DNA of 64,000 nt from VRUE01 sp963796705. Lineage in GTDB: Bacteria; Actinomycetota; Thermoleophilia; Solirubrobacterales; 70-9. Position 1 is the first letter of the stretch, and every line of letters starts with the position of its first letter. Below, in pieces: positions 1 through 7,964 of this stretch. Both the position numbers and the translations under genes were made by a program. The stretch lies in NCBI GenBank assembly GCA_963796705.1, contig CAWCMK010000004.1, positions 372,001 to 436,000 of the forward strand, given 5' to 3'. Under the pieces are notes generated by a model. It was not told the origin of the DNA, did no database searches, and saw only the letters and a program-made list of their open reading frames with translations.

Positions 1-283
1 CGAGGATCTCGGCCGGGCTCTGGTGGGCATCGAGGGCGCCGGTCACCGCCTCGATCGTCCCGGGTGCCACCTCGTGCCCCTGCTCGATCAGCTCGACCAG
101 CTCATCGACGACGGTTGCGGCGCTCTGCACGTCGACCGAGTCGCCATCGAGGGTCAGGACGTTGCCGCGGAGGTGGAACTCGACGTCGCCCAGGTGGCCG
201 CGCAGAGCGCGCAGGACGGTGTCCTCGGAGCCGGCCAGCTCGGCGGCGACGGTGTTCTCGAGCGTCAGCTGCCTACGAGCCAA
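1..283 (-). CDS. PhoH-like ATPase, N-terminal part (cut by the window edge)
   Basis: The frame is open from a TTG at 283 to the window edge, giving about 94 residues of the N-terminal KH-like region of PhoH-family ATPases. Visible family features are a start like ARRQLTL, the stretch LRGNVLTLDGD near residues 39-49, and a helix like VVDELVELIEQGHEVAPGTI. The P-loop ATPase core would lie beyond the left edge. The TTG sits 8 bases inside the end of yqeY, so the two genes are probably translationally coupled. No ATG or GTG fits this frame. PhoH proteins are cytoplasmic nucleotide-binding proteins linked to RNA metabolism; the exact role here is unknown. Confidence 0.75.
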   Translation of the reverse strand, partial: MARRQLTLENTVAAELAGSEDTVLRALRGHLGDVEFHLRGNVLTLDGDSVDVQSAATVVDELVELIEQGHEVAPGTIEAVTGALDAHQSPAEIL

Positions 284-704
284 GGCGTTCCCGCACCGCC
301 GTGCTGACCCGCTTACCGTCGGCGCGGCCCCCGACCCTCGGCATCAGCGCCGACATCACCTCGCCCATCTGCCGCGGCTCACTGGCGCCGGTCTCCTGCA
401 GCGCGGCGTCGACCAGCTGGGCCAGCTCCTCATCGGAGAGCTGCTGGGGCAGGTAGGCCTCGATCAGTTCCGCCTCAAATCCCTCGGCATCGGCCCGCTC
501 GTCGCGCCCGGCGTCCCGGAAGGCCTCGGCCGCCTCGAGTCGCTTCTTGCGCTCGCGCTGCAGAACGGCCACCTCGTCTCCCTTGCCGAGCTTCGCGTCC
601 TGCTGAAGGGAGTCGACAATCAGTCGCAGGGCCGAGACACGCTCGCGCTCGCCGGCCTTCATCGCCGTGCGTACATCGGCCTGAACTTGCTCAAGAACGC
701 TCAT
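273..704 (-). CDS. GatB/YqeY domain protein
   Basis: A 143-residue protein that begins MSVLEQVQADVRTAMKAGE, the typical start of the YqeY family. This family is a free-standing relative of the tRNA-binding tail domain of GatB. A basic, glutamate-rich helical region (about 40-70) is followed by the family-typical AYLPQQLSDEEL and a C-terminal GRADGKRVS segment. It lies 7 bp after murI and overlaps the phoH-like gene, suggesting one operon. Family members are thought to bind tRNA or act near amidotransferases, but the function is not firmly established. Confidence 0.9.
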   Translation of the reverse strand: MSVLEQVQADVRTAMKAGERERVSALRLIVDSLQQDAKLGKGDEVAVLQRERKKRLEAAEAFRDAGRDERADAEGFEAELIEAYLPQQLSDEELAQLVDAALQETGASEPRQMGEVMSALMPRVGGRADGKRVSTAVRERLGS

Positions 705-711
705 CTCAGCC

Positions 712-1578
712 CTAAGGGTAGGGACTATCGGGGTCCGGCACCTCGATCCGCCGGACCCCGCCGAGGGGCATCTGCAAGAAGCGGGTGCCGAGCTCGCGGA
801 AGGACTTGACGTCGCCCGTGCAGAGGAAGCGGTAGGTGCCTTCTCCGTCGATCTCGTGCTCGAGGCCGGCCGTGGCGAGGGTGCGCTGCACGGCCGCCGC
901 GACCGCGTGGCCCCCGCTGATCAGGCGGACGTCGCGTCCGAGGATCCGCTGCAGCATCGGCGCCACCAGCGGGTAGTGGGTGCAGCCGAGGATCAGGGTG
1001 TCGACCTCGGCGCGCCTCAGGGGCGCGCAATAGGCACGCGCCATCTCCATCACGCCCTCGTCGAAGGGCGATCCGTCCTGGATGAAGGGGGCCAGCTTGG
1101 GAGCCTCGACCTCGGTCACCTCGAGCGCCCGGCCCTGCATCTCCAGGGCCCGCCTGTAGGCGCCGCTCTCAACCGTGTTGGGCGTCGCCAGAACGCCAAC
1201 CCGGCCGCTGTCGGTGATCGCCGCGGCGATCTCGGCCTGCGGCTCGACAACCGGCACCAGCTGAACACCGTGCGCGGATGCGACCTCGCTGGCCACGTCC
1301 TCGCCGATCGCGGTCGCCGTGTTGCAGGCGATCACCAGCAGCTTGGCGGCGCCGCCGCCGAGCAGCATTTCGGCGATCGAGCGGATTCGCTCGCGCAGCA
1401 GCCCGGTGTCCCTGGTCCCGTAGGGGAACCACGCGGTATCACCGAGGTAGACGAAATCCTCCTCCGGTAGCGAGACCAGACACTCGTGCAGGACGGTCAG
1501 CCCGCCGACCCCCGAGTCGAACATCGCGATCGGCGGTGAGGCGTCGGGCTGCGGCAGCGGCGCGGAGATGGACGTCAG
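712..1578 (-). CDS. murI: Glutamate racemase (probable CTG start)
   Basis: Converts L-glutamate to D-glutamate for peptidoglycan. Both catalytic cysteine motifs are present (ACNTATA and LGCTHYPL), as is the N-terminal FDSGVGGLTVL with its acid residue. The first canonical start, ATG at 1524, begins directly at MFDSGVGG and removes the conserved strand before it. The open frame continues upstream as PDASPPIA to a CTG at 1578 that overlaps the TGA of the upstream membrane-protein gene (CTGA). No ATG, GTG or TTG lies in that segment, so I place the start at CTG (288 residues). With the ATG the product would be 270 residues. Confidence 0.88.
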   Translation of the reverse strand: MTSISAPLPQPDASPPIAMFDSGVGGLTVLHECLVSLPEEDFVYLGDTAWFPYGTRDTGLLRERIRSIAEMLLGGGAAKLLVIACNTATAIGEDVASEVASAHGVQLVPVVEPQAEIAAAITDSGRVGVLATPNTVESGAYRRALEMQGRALEVTEVEAPKLAPFIQDGSPFDEGVMEMARAYCAPLRRAEVDTLILGCTHYPLVAPMLQRILGRDVRLISGGHAVAAAVQRTLATAGLEHEIDGEGTYRFLCTGDVKSFRELGTRFLQMPLGGVRRIEVPDPDSPYP

Positions 1579-2051
1579 GGCCGGACGACCATGAAGAAGA
1601 TCGTGACCGCGACGATCGCGCCGGCCAATTTGCCGCCGTTCTCGAGCTTCTTCGAGATCGCCGCGTACTCGGAGCTCAGGGTCTCGCCGGCGGCAAGATC
1701 GCGCTCCGCCAGCTCCAGCGCCCGGTCGGTGTTCGGCCGAAAGTAGCCGTGGACCATGCCAAACAGCGCGATGATCGCGATGAAGCCGACCGCGACCCAC
1801 GATTCTCCGGCGTTGATGTGGCCGTCGATCAACAGGTAGATGCCGGCCAGGAGGATGATCAGCAGGCCCGGGCTGAGGATCAGGCGATCGTGCTTTTGAA
1901 TCGCCCTCAGCACCGCCGGCACGCCGCGGGGCGAGCTCGATTCGGCGACGCCGATGAAGACACCGTAGGCGAAGGTCGGACCGATCGCGACCACGACCGC
2001 GAGCACGTGGATGAAGAGGCCGACCCCGAACCAGGTGATCGTCGCTGACAT
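1575..2051 (-). CDS. Small integral membrane protein, DUF2269-like
   Basis: A 158-residue protein with four likely membrane helices: near residues 6-28 (TWFGVGLFIHVLAVVVAIG), 55-75, 84-102 and at the C-terminus (AGAIVAVTIFFMVV). The organisation resembles predicted membrane proteins of the DUF2269 type, by impression only. The frame is open further upstream, but the ATG at 2051 starts right before the first helix and the upstream part is arginine-rich shadow sequence. Its TGA overlaps the proposed CTG start of murI. Function unknown. Confidence 0.75.
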   Translation of the reverse strand: MSATITWFGVGLFIHVLAVVVAIGPTFAYGVFIGVAESSSPRGVPAVLRAIQKHDRLILSPGLLIILLAGIYLLIDGHINAGESWVAVGFIAIIALFGMVHGYFRPNTDRALELAERDLAAGETLSSEYAAISKKLENGGKLAGAIVAVTIFFMVVRP

Positions 2052-2116
2052 CGGCGCACAACATATCGCCGCGTCCGGCGCCCCGCCCGGGCGGCTTTCA
2101 GCACGCAGGCAAGCGG

Positions 2117-2938
2117 TCAATCGCTGGCGCGCAAAAGGAGCGCCGCCCAGTCGCGATCGACGCGGCGCTCGGCCTCCGCCAGCCCCGCGGGCGCGAAGGC
2201 CGCTGCCGTTTGGTCGAGCTCCGCGGGGAGCAGGCCGGAGAGAACGAGCGTCGATGGACAAGCGCCCGAGAGCCGGGCGGCGAGGTGCCGAAGGACAGGA
2301 GCGGTCAGATTGGCGACCGTTGTCGCGGCCAGCGCCGGCAGACCCTCGCGAAGGTTGAGACGCTGCAGATCGATCGATGCACGATTCGCCGCGGCGTTCG
2401 CGACCGCAGCCTCGATCGCCGCCGGCTCATGGTCACAGCCGGCGACCGGATCCCAGCCGAGCTTGGCGGCCGCGATCGCGAGGACCCCCGAACCGGTGCC
2501 GAGGTCAGTCAGGGGACCGCGCGCCTCCCCCGCGGCCGCCAGATCGAGGAGCAGCTCCAGGCAGAGACGGGTCGTCGGGTGGGCACCGGTACCGAAGGCT
2601 CGGCCCGGGTCGATGACCAGGTCGATCGCACCCTCCAGCGGCTCCTCCCATGAGGGCCGCAGCCAGAGCCGCTCGCCGATCAGGGCTGGCTTGTGGAAGT
2701 CCTGCCAGCGGTCCGCCCAATCGTCGGGGACCGTGGTGGCGATCACCTCGACCAGGCTCCCCCCCGCCGCGGCCTCGAGCTCGCCCAGCTCGGGAAGCTC
2801 GCCCTCGCCGCCGTAGATCGCGTACTCGACGTAGCCCGGCCCGTGCTCCTCCTCGACCCCTCCCGGCGCCAACACGGTCAGCTCCGCGAGGACCAGATCC
2901 GCCTGCTCGGTGCAGCAGCGGACCGCGAGGCGGATCAT
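2117..2938 (-). CDS. prmA: Ribosomal protein L11 methyltransferase
   Basis: SAM-dependent methyltransferase that trimethylates ribosomal protein L11. The 273-residue sequence has the PrmA signature DPGRAFGTGAHPTTRLCLEL (about 111-130), motif I DLGTGSGVLAIAAAKLG and the NLTAPVL active-site segment in place of the common NI/NPPY-like loop. Its ATG overlaps the dnaJ stop by one base (TGATG), as in the common dnaJ-prmA order. Length is close to the family norm. Confidence 0.92.
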   Translation of the reverse strand: MIRLAVRCCTEQADLVLAELTVLAPGGVEEEHGPGYVEYAIYGGEGELPELGELEAAAGGSLVEVIATTVPDDWADRWQDFHKPALIGERLWLRPSWEEPLEGAIDLVIDPGRAFGTGAHPTTRLCLELLLDLAAAGEARGPLTDLGTGSGVLAIAAAKLGWDPVAGCDHEPAAIEAAVANAAANRASIDLQRLNLREGLPALAATTVANLTAPVLRHLAARLSGACPSTLVLSGLLPAELDQTAAAFAPAGLAEAERRVDRDWAALLLRASD

Positions 2939-3612
2939 CAGTCGAAGGCTCGTCGCACGCGCGAGAAGAAGCTCCCCCCACCGCCGGCGCCGTCGCGGGA
3001 GGCCTTCAGGTTGGCGGGCTCAAGGGAATCGCCGAGCCTGCGCACCAGCTCGCGCTGCTCCTCGGAGAGGGCGCCGGGGATGATCACCTCGACGACCACG
3101 ACCAGGTCGCCCGGGGAACCTCCGTTGGATCCCGGAAGCCCGTGGCCGCGCAGCAGATACTGGGTCCCGTGTTGGGTGCCGGAGGGCAGCTCGATCTGCC
3201 GCTCACCATCGTGACTGGGGATCTTCACGCTGGCCCCGAGCATCGCGTCGATCGCGGTGATCTCAACCTGATGAACGAGGTCCTGGCCGCGCATCGGCCC
3301 ACGGGTGAAGCGGATTCCCTGGCCGCCAAAGAAGGCCTCGAAGATGTCCTCGATCGTGCCGAACCCCGCCCCCGGCGCGAAGCCGTTGCCGCGCAGTCCC
3401 TCGTGCCCATAGGTGTCATAGGCGCTGCGCCTCTCGGGGTCGGAGAGCACCTCGTAGGCTTCTGCTGCCTCTTTGAACTTCTCCTCGGCCTGCGGGTCAT
3501 GATCGTTGACGTCGGGGTGCAGCTCGCGGGCCAGCTTGCGGAAGGCGGTCTTCACCTCCCCCTGCGCGGCGTCGCGTCCGACGCCGAGCACCTCGTAGTA
3601 ATCGCGGGGCAT
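2938..3612 (-). CDS. Short DnaJ-like cochaperone lacking the zinc finger and C-terminal domain I
   Basis: A 224-residue J-domain protein encoded next to hrcA, about 150 residues shorter than normal DnaJ. The J domain (residues 1-70) has HPD at 32-34, followed by a short G/F linker with an IEDIFEAFFGG segment. The rest aligns by eye with the end of DnaJ. A domain I-like start (RGQDLVHQVEI, about 109-119) passes straight into a domain II-like part (AMLGASVKIPSHDG), and the protein ends SFFSRVRRAFD as DnaJ does. There is no cysteine in the protein, so no zinc finger. ATG at 3612 is chosen because the J domain starts there. It should stimulate DnaK; client binding must differ from type I DnaJ. 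Confidence 0.85.
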   Translation of the reverse strand: MPRDYYEVLGVGRDAAQGEVKTAFRKLARELHPDVNDHDPQAEEKFKEAAEAYEVLSDPERRSAYDTYGHEGLRGNGFAPGAGFGTIEDIFEAFFGGQGIRFTRGPMRGQDLVHQVEITAIDAMLGASVKIPSHDGERQIELPSGTQHGTQYLLRGHGLPGSNGGSPGDLVVVVEVIIPGALSEEQRELVRRLGDSLEPANLKASRDGAGGGGSFFSRVRRAFD

Positions 3613-3619
3613 GATGCTC

Positions 3620-4657
3620 CTATCCGTAGACCGTCTCGCAGTAGCGGGACAGCTCGCGCGCGGCGCCACGCACCGAGGCGATCGCCCGCGCGTAGTCCAT
3701 GCGCAGCGGCCCGACGACGCCGACCGCGCCGAGGTTACGATGCGCGAGGCCGTAGTTGGCGCCGACCACGCTCACCGAGCGCAGCTCCGGCTGCGGGTTC
3801 TCGTCGCCGATCCAGAGGAAGACCGTGCGCTGGTCGAGCGCCGAGCGCAGCATCCCGAGGACGCTCGCCCGTCCCTCGAGCGCAGCCATCAGCTTGTCGG
3901 CCTGGGGCAAATCGGCGAGGCGCGAGCCGGAGAGCAGCCGCCCGGCTCCGTCCATGTAGAGGGTGGCTCCGGTGTCGGCCTCAAGTCCCGCGAAGGTGGG
4001 GCGAAGAGCATCGACAAAGTCGGCCTCGACGGAGCCCAGATCCGGGTCGCAGAGGCGGTCGCTGATCATCCGAGCGCCGACGCTCATCCCCGTCAGCGAC
4101 TCGTTCAGATAGCTCGAGGCCCACTCAACGAGACCCGAATCGACCGTCAAATCGAAGTCGAAGACGCGCTTTGCAACCGCGCCGTTGGAGGCGATCGCGA
4201 CGACCATCACGCGGTCGGGCCGCAGTCTCAGCACCTCGACCCGGTGAATCGTCGCATCGACGGTATCCGGCGGTGCGGTGGCGAGCGCCACCAAGTCGGT
4301 CACCTCGGCGAGCGCGGCGGTCGTCTCGCGCATCGCCTCATCGACCTCGCGACGCAGGCGGGAGAGCTCCAGCTCGACGCCCTGCGCCGCGGCCAGGGAA
4401 GGCGGCCCGGCCTCGAGCAGCAGGTCCACGTAGTGGCGGTAGCCCGAATCGGTCGGGACCCGCCCGGCCGAGGTGTGGGGATGCGTCAGCAGGCCGGCGG
4501 CCTCAAGTGCCGCCAACTCGGAGCGCACCGTCGATGGCCCCCACTCGACATCGCGGCGCTCGGCGATCTCCCTCGACCCCACCGGTTTGGCGGACGCCAG
4601 GTAGGCCTCGACGAGGAGACGCAGGATCAGCTCTTGGCGCTCGCTCAGCATCCTCAT
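3620..4657 (-). CDS. hrcA: Heat-inducible transcription repressor HrcA
   Basis: A 345-residue repressor of chaperone genes that normally binds CIRCE operators. It has an N-terminal winged helix (LSERQELILRLLVEAYL, then PVGSREIAER and GPSTVRSELAALEAAGLL) and the family-typical HTSAGRVPTDSGYRHYVD. The long ligand/GAF-like C-terminal domain is present. ATG 4657 or ATG 4651 could start it; they differ by two residues. It lies 7 bp before the short dnaJ. I found no CIRCE inverted repeat in the 148 bp upstream, so its target is probably elsewhere (groE or dnaK genes outside the window). Confidence 0.93.
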   Translation of the reverse strand: MRMLSERQELILRLLVEAYLASAKPVGSREIAERRDVEWGPSTVRSELAALEAAGLLTHPHTSAGRVPTDSGYRHYVDLLLEAGPPSLAAAQGVELELSRLRREVDEAMRETTAALAEVTDLVALATAPPDTVDATIHRVEVLRLRPDRVMVVAIASNGAVAKRVFDFDLTVDSGLVEWASSYLNESLTGMSVGARMISDRLCDPDLGSVEADFVDALRPTFAGLEADTGATLYMDGAGRLLSGSRLADLPQADKLMAALEGRASVLGMLRSALDQRTVFLWIGDENPQPELRSVSVVGANYGLAHRNLGAVGVVGPLRMDYARAIASVRGAARELSRYCETVYG

Positions 4658-4805
4658 ATTCTAGAAACCGCCGCCGTCCGGTCCTCGTGGAGCCACTCGA
4701 ATCCGAGCCGGGCGCCAGGGAAGCGGTTCGGTGCGGCGCCCGCGAGGAGGCCTCCCGGCTGCGGGAGCGCGACTCAAGCGCGGCCGCCAGGACTCACTGG
4801 GCGCG

Positions 4806-5198
4806 CTAGACCTGCAGTTCGGCCTCGGCGTTGCGGATCGTCTGATTCTCGCCCTGGGCGGCGATCGTCTCGACCACGACGCGGTCACCATCGATCGACT
4901 TGACGGTGCCGCTGATGACGATCTCCGTCTCGGGCGCGCCCATCCCCCGAAACTGGACGGAGAGCCGCTTCAGCGACCGCGGGTCGCCACCTCCAACCGC
5001 TTCGGCGTTGGCCCGCGCGACGAGGCCCATCATGTAGAGGCCGTGCAGGATCGTTCCCGGCAGACCGACCGCCCGGGCGAACTCGGGGTCGATGTGGATC
5101 GGGTTGAAGTCGCCCGAGGCGCCCGCGTAACGGTTGGTCAGGTACTTGTCCGGGCTCACCCGCAGCTCGGGTATCTGATCGCCCTCGCTGAATCCCAT
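4806..5198 (-). CDS. MaoC-like dehydratase, HadB type
   Basis: A 130-residue hotdog-fold hydratase. It has the hydratase-2 signature ASGDFNPIHIDPEFARAVG with likely catalytic Asp30 and His35, and the following LPGTILHGLYMMG helix. It starts 2 bp after the stop of the HadA-like gene. The pair resembles mycobacterial HadA/HadB, where HadB supplies the catalytic dyad and HadA contacts the acyl chain, as a (3R)-hydroxyacyl thioester dehydratase. Whether the substrate is acyl-ACP or acyl-CoA cannot be read from the sequence. Confidence 0.85.
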   Translation of the reverse strand: MGFSEGDQIPELRVSPDKYLTNRYAGASGDFNPIHIDPEFARAVGLPGTILHGLYMMGLVARANAEAVGGGDPRSLKRLSVQFRGMGAPETEIVISGTVKSIDGDRVVVETIAAQGENQTIRNAEAELQV

Positions 5199-5200
5199 CC

Positions 5201-5641
5201 TCAGACCCCCCTCACGATGCTGGTCCAGGTTCCCCGGCAGACCTGCTCGCCGGTCTGGTTGACGGAGTTCGTCTCGAAGATGTAAAAGCCCTTGCCGTCC
5301 TTCTCGAAAATCTCCAGGACCTTGGCCGTGGTCGAGATCTCATCCCCAGAGCAGGCCGGCTCCTCCCAGACGAACTCCTGGCCCCCGTGAACCATGCTTG
5401 CGAAGTTCATCTCGACGTCGGGGTCGAACATCGCCGGCCCGACCGCCGGGCTCGCATAGACCACGCAGAACATCGGCGGCGCAACGACGTCGCGAAAGCC
5501 GGCGTCCCTGGCGGCCTCGCGATCGAAGTGGACCGGGTTCTCGATGCCCAGCACGCGTGCGTACTCGCCGATCTTCTCCTTCCCGATCTCGTAGCTGCTC
5601 GTCGGGAACTGCTTGCCGACTGCCTCAGTCTTGATCGCCAT
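5201..5641 (-). CDS. MaoC/FAS1-type dehydratase partner, HadA type
   Basis: A 146-residue hotdog-fold protein of the N-terminal MaoC dehydratase type. It shows the family-typical YEIGKEKIGEYARVLG start, VAPPMFCVVY near residue 54 and VHGGQEFVWEEPACSGDEI. It lacks the GDxNPxH catalytic signature, as expected for a HadA-like partner of the HadB-like protein encoded immediately downstream. The two likely form a heterodimeric hydroxyacyl dehydratase. Confidence 0.83.
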   Translation of the reverse strand: MAIKTEAVGKQFPTSSYEIGKEKIGEYARVLGIENPVHFDREAARDAGFRDVVAPPMFCVVYASPAVGPAMFDPDVEMNFASMVHGGQEFVWEEPACSGDEISTTAKVLEIFEKDGKGFYIFETNSVNQTGEQVCRGTWTSIVRGV

Positions 5642-5673
5642 CGCGCGGCACCCTACCTGTTTGCTGACCGACG

Positions 5674-7467
5674 CTACTCGTCGATCTCGAGCACCGCGAG
5701 GAAGGCCTCCTGAGGCACTTCCACCCGCCCCACGGCCTTCATCCGTTTCTTGCCCGCTTTCTGCTTCTTCAGGAGCTTGTTCTTGCGGGTGACGTCGCCG
5801 CCATAGAGTTTCGCGGTGACGTCCTTGCGCAGCGCCTTGACCGTCTCCCGGGCCAGGATCCGCGAGCCGACCGCCGCCTGGACGGGAATGTCAAAGAGCT
5901 GGCGCGGAATCGTCTTGCGCAGCCGCTCGACCAGCTTCCTGCCCTGCTCGTAGGCGGAGTCGCGGTGCACGATGATCGAGAGCGCGTCGACCGTCTCCCC
6001 GGCGAGCAGAATGTCGACCTTGACGAGGTCCGAGGGGCGGTTGCCGATCGGCTCGTAGTCGAGGGAGGCATAGCCGCGCGTGTTGGACTTCAGGTAGTCG
6101 AAGAAGTCAAGGACGATCTCCGCCAGCGGCAGGTCGTAGCGGATCTGGACCCGCTGTGGGCTCAGGTAGTGCATGTCCACGTGGGCTCCACGCCGTCCCT
6201 GGCAGAGCTCCATGACCGCGCCGACGTACTCGGCGGGGGTGATCACCGTGGCGCGGATGTAGGGCTCTTCGATCGACTCGATCAAACCCGGGTCCGGCAG
6301 CTCGGTGGGACTGTGCACCTCCACCTCCTCGCCGTTGGTGAGGTGCACCAGGTAGCGGACGTTAGGCGTCGTCGCCAACAGCTCCAGCCCGTACTCCCGC
6401 TCGAGTCGCTCCCGCACGATCTCCATATGCAAGAGGCCGAGGAAGCCGGCCCGAAAGCCGAAGCCGAGCGCCTCGGAGGTCTCCGGCTCATAGGAGAGCG
6501 CGGCGTCGTTTAGGGCCAGCTTGTCGAGCGCGTCCCGCAGATCTTCAAAGCGATCCGTGTCGATCGGGAAGAGCCCGCAGAAGACCATCGGCCGGACCTC
6601 CCGGTAGCCCTCAAGCGCCTCCGATGCGGGTCGCTCGAGCGCCGTCATCGTGTCGCCGACCCGCAACCTGGCGACGTCCTTGACGCCGGTGATCAGGTAA
6701 CCGACGTCGCCCGCCTCCATGCGCTCGACCGGGGTCATCGCCGGCCGAAAGAAGCCGAGGTCGTCGATGTCGGCCTCCGTCCCGCTCTGCATCGCGACGA
6801 TCCGCTCGCGTTTGCGGAAGGAGCCATCGACCATCCGCACGTAGGCGACCACACCGCGGTACTGGTCGAACTCGGAATCGAAGATCAGCGCCCGCGGCGG
6901 CGCCTGCGGCTTGCCCGAGGGGGGCGGGATCCGCTCGACGATCGCCTCCAGCACCTCGAGGACTCCCTCGCCGGTCTTCGCCGAGATCCGCAACGCCTCG
7001 CCGGGCTCGCCACCGAGCAGATCGGCGATCTCCGCCGCGACACGATCGGGCTCGGCGCCGGGCAGGTCGACCTTGTTGATCACCGGGATCAGCTCCAGCC
7101 CGTTCTCGATCGCCAGGTAGGTGTTGGCGACTGTCTGCGCCTCCACCCCCTGGGCGGCGTCGACGACCAGCAGCGCGCCCTCGCAGGCGGCGAGGCTGCG
7201 GGAGACCTCGTAGGAGAAGTCGACGTGACCGGGTGTGTCGATCAGGTGCAGATGGTAGGTCTGGCCGTCGGCGGCGCGGTACTCGACACGCACGGCCTGG
7301 GCCTTGATCGTGATCCCCCGCTCACGCTCGAGGTCCATCGAGTCGAGCACCTGGGCGCGCATCTTCTTCGGGTCGACGGCCCCGGTGAGCTCCAGCATTC
7401 GGTCGGCGAGCGTCGACTTGCCGTGGTCGATGTGGGCGATGATCGAGAAGTTGCGGATGCGCTCCAT
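5674..7467 (-). CDS. lepA: Elongation factor 4 (back-translocating GTPase LepA)
   Basis: A 597-residue translational GTPase. G1 is AHIDHGKSTLADRML, G3 is DTPGHVDFSYEV and G4 is NKVDLPGA. The LepA-specific C-terminal part is present, including a QMRYDLP-like segment (QIRYDLPLAEIV), DYEPIGNRPSDLVKVDILL, and the basic end with GGDVTRKNKLLKKQKAGKKRMK. The ORF is open well upstream, but the family start is MERIRNFSIIAHIDHG at ATG 7467. Acts on the ribosome under stress. Confidence 0.95.
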   Translation of the reverse strand: MERIRNFSIIAHIDHGKSTLADRMLELTGAVDPKKMRAQVLDSMDLERERGITIKAQAVRVEYRAADGQTYHLHLIDTPGHVDFSYEVSRSLAACEGALLVVDAAQGVEAQTVANTYLAIENGLELIPVINKVDLPGAEPDRVAAEIADLLGGEPGEALRISAKTGEGVLEVLEAIVERIPPPSGKPQAPPRALIFDSEFDQYRGVVAYVRMVDGSFRKRERIVAMQSGTEADIDDLGFFRPAMTPVERMEAGDVGYLITGVKDVARLRVGDTMTALERPASEALEGYREVRPMVFCGLFPIDTDRFEDLRDALDKLALNDAALSYEPETSEALGFGFRAGFLGLLHMEIVRERLEREYGLELLATTPNVRYLVHLTNGEEVEVHSPTELPDPGLIESIEEPYIRATVITPAEYVGAVMELCQGRRGAHVDMHYLSPQRVQIRYDLPLAEIVLDFFDYLKSNTRGYASLDYEPIGNRPSDLVKVDILLAGETVDALSIIVHRDSAYEQGRKLVERLRKTIPRQLFDIPVQAAVGSRILARETVKALRKDVTAKLYGGDVTRKNKLLKKQKAGKKRMKAVGRVEVPQEAFLAVLEIDE

Positions 7468-7517
7468 GGACAGGGCGCCAGTATGGCGATCAGCCGGGGT
7501 CGGCAGAGCGCGGAGGG

Positions 7518-7939
7518 CTAGGCGAGCTCGACGCCGTAGTCGGCGTAGGCCTGGCGGCGATCGATGTAGCCCTCGCAGAAAACCAGCCTGCCGGCGAGGA
7601 CCCGCAGCACGAACGTCGGCCAGGCCTTCCAGACAACCTCGCCGCCCTCGCGGTCGATCCGCCTGTTGTTGAGGTTGACGAGGAGCGCACCGCCACCCGG
7701 GTCGAGTATCCCGTCCAAACCTCGGACTCGAAGATCCAGTTGCCGAGCTGGGCATCGAGGTCGGCGACGAATCGCTCGGGGCCGTGGAATGTACCCCGGC
7801 GGCTCACATACTCGAGGTCCTCGGCGAGGAACCTCTCGCGCAGCGCAGCGCTGTCCTGGTCGAGGTTGAAGTTCGCCTAGGCGGCGAGGATCAGCTTCTT
7901 CGCCGACTCGAGATCATCGTGGGGTCCCCGGGCGCCCAT
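7518..7939 (-). pseudogene. Decayed SnoaL/NTF2-like gene (in-frame stop and frameshift)
   Basis: Three pieces in one orientation form a single NTF2-fold-like reading. The first runs from ATG 7939 for 20 codons (ending KKLILAA) and is interrupted by a TAG at 7877-7879. The same frame then continues ANFNLDQDSAALRERFLAED and GTFHGPERFVADLDAQLGNW to about 7720. The last piece continues in another frame as DGILDPGGGALLVNLNNRR and RLVFCEGYIDRRQAYADYG, ending at 7518. The two lesions in about 140 codons indicate a pseudogene unless both are sequencing errors. Homologues are small ketosteroid-isomerase-like proteins with varied roles. Confidence 0.7.
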
Positions 7940-7964
7940 CGCGCCAGGTCACGACGCAAGCGCC

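Noticed and set aside
1579..2064. N-terminal extension of murI to 2064
   Set aside because: The extra 162 residues are an arginine-rich shadow of the membrane-protein gene in another frame.
4658..4805. CIRCE operator upstream of hrcA
   Set aside because: I searched by eye for TTAGCACTC and GAGTGCTAA halves and found none.
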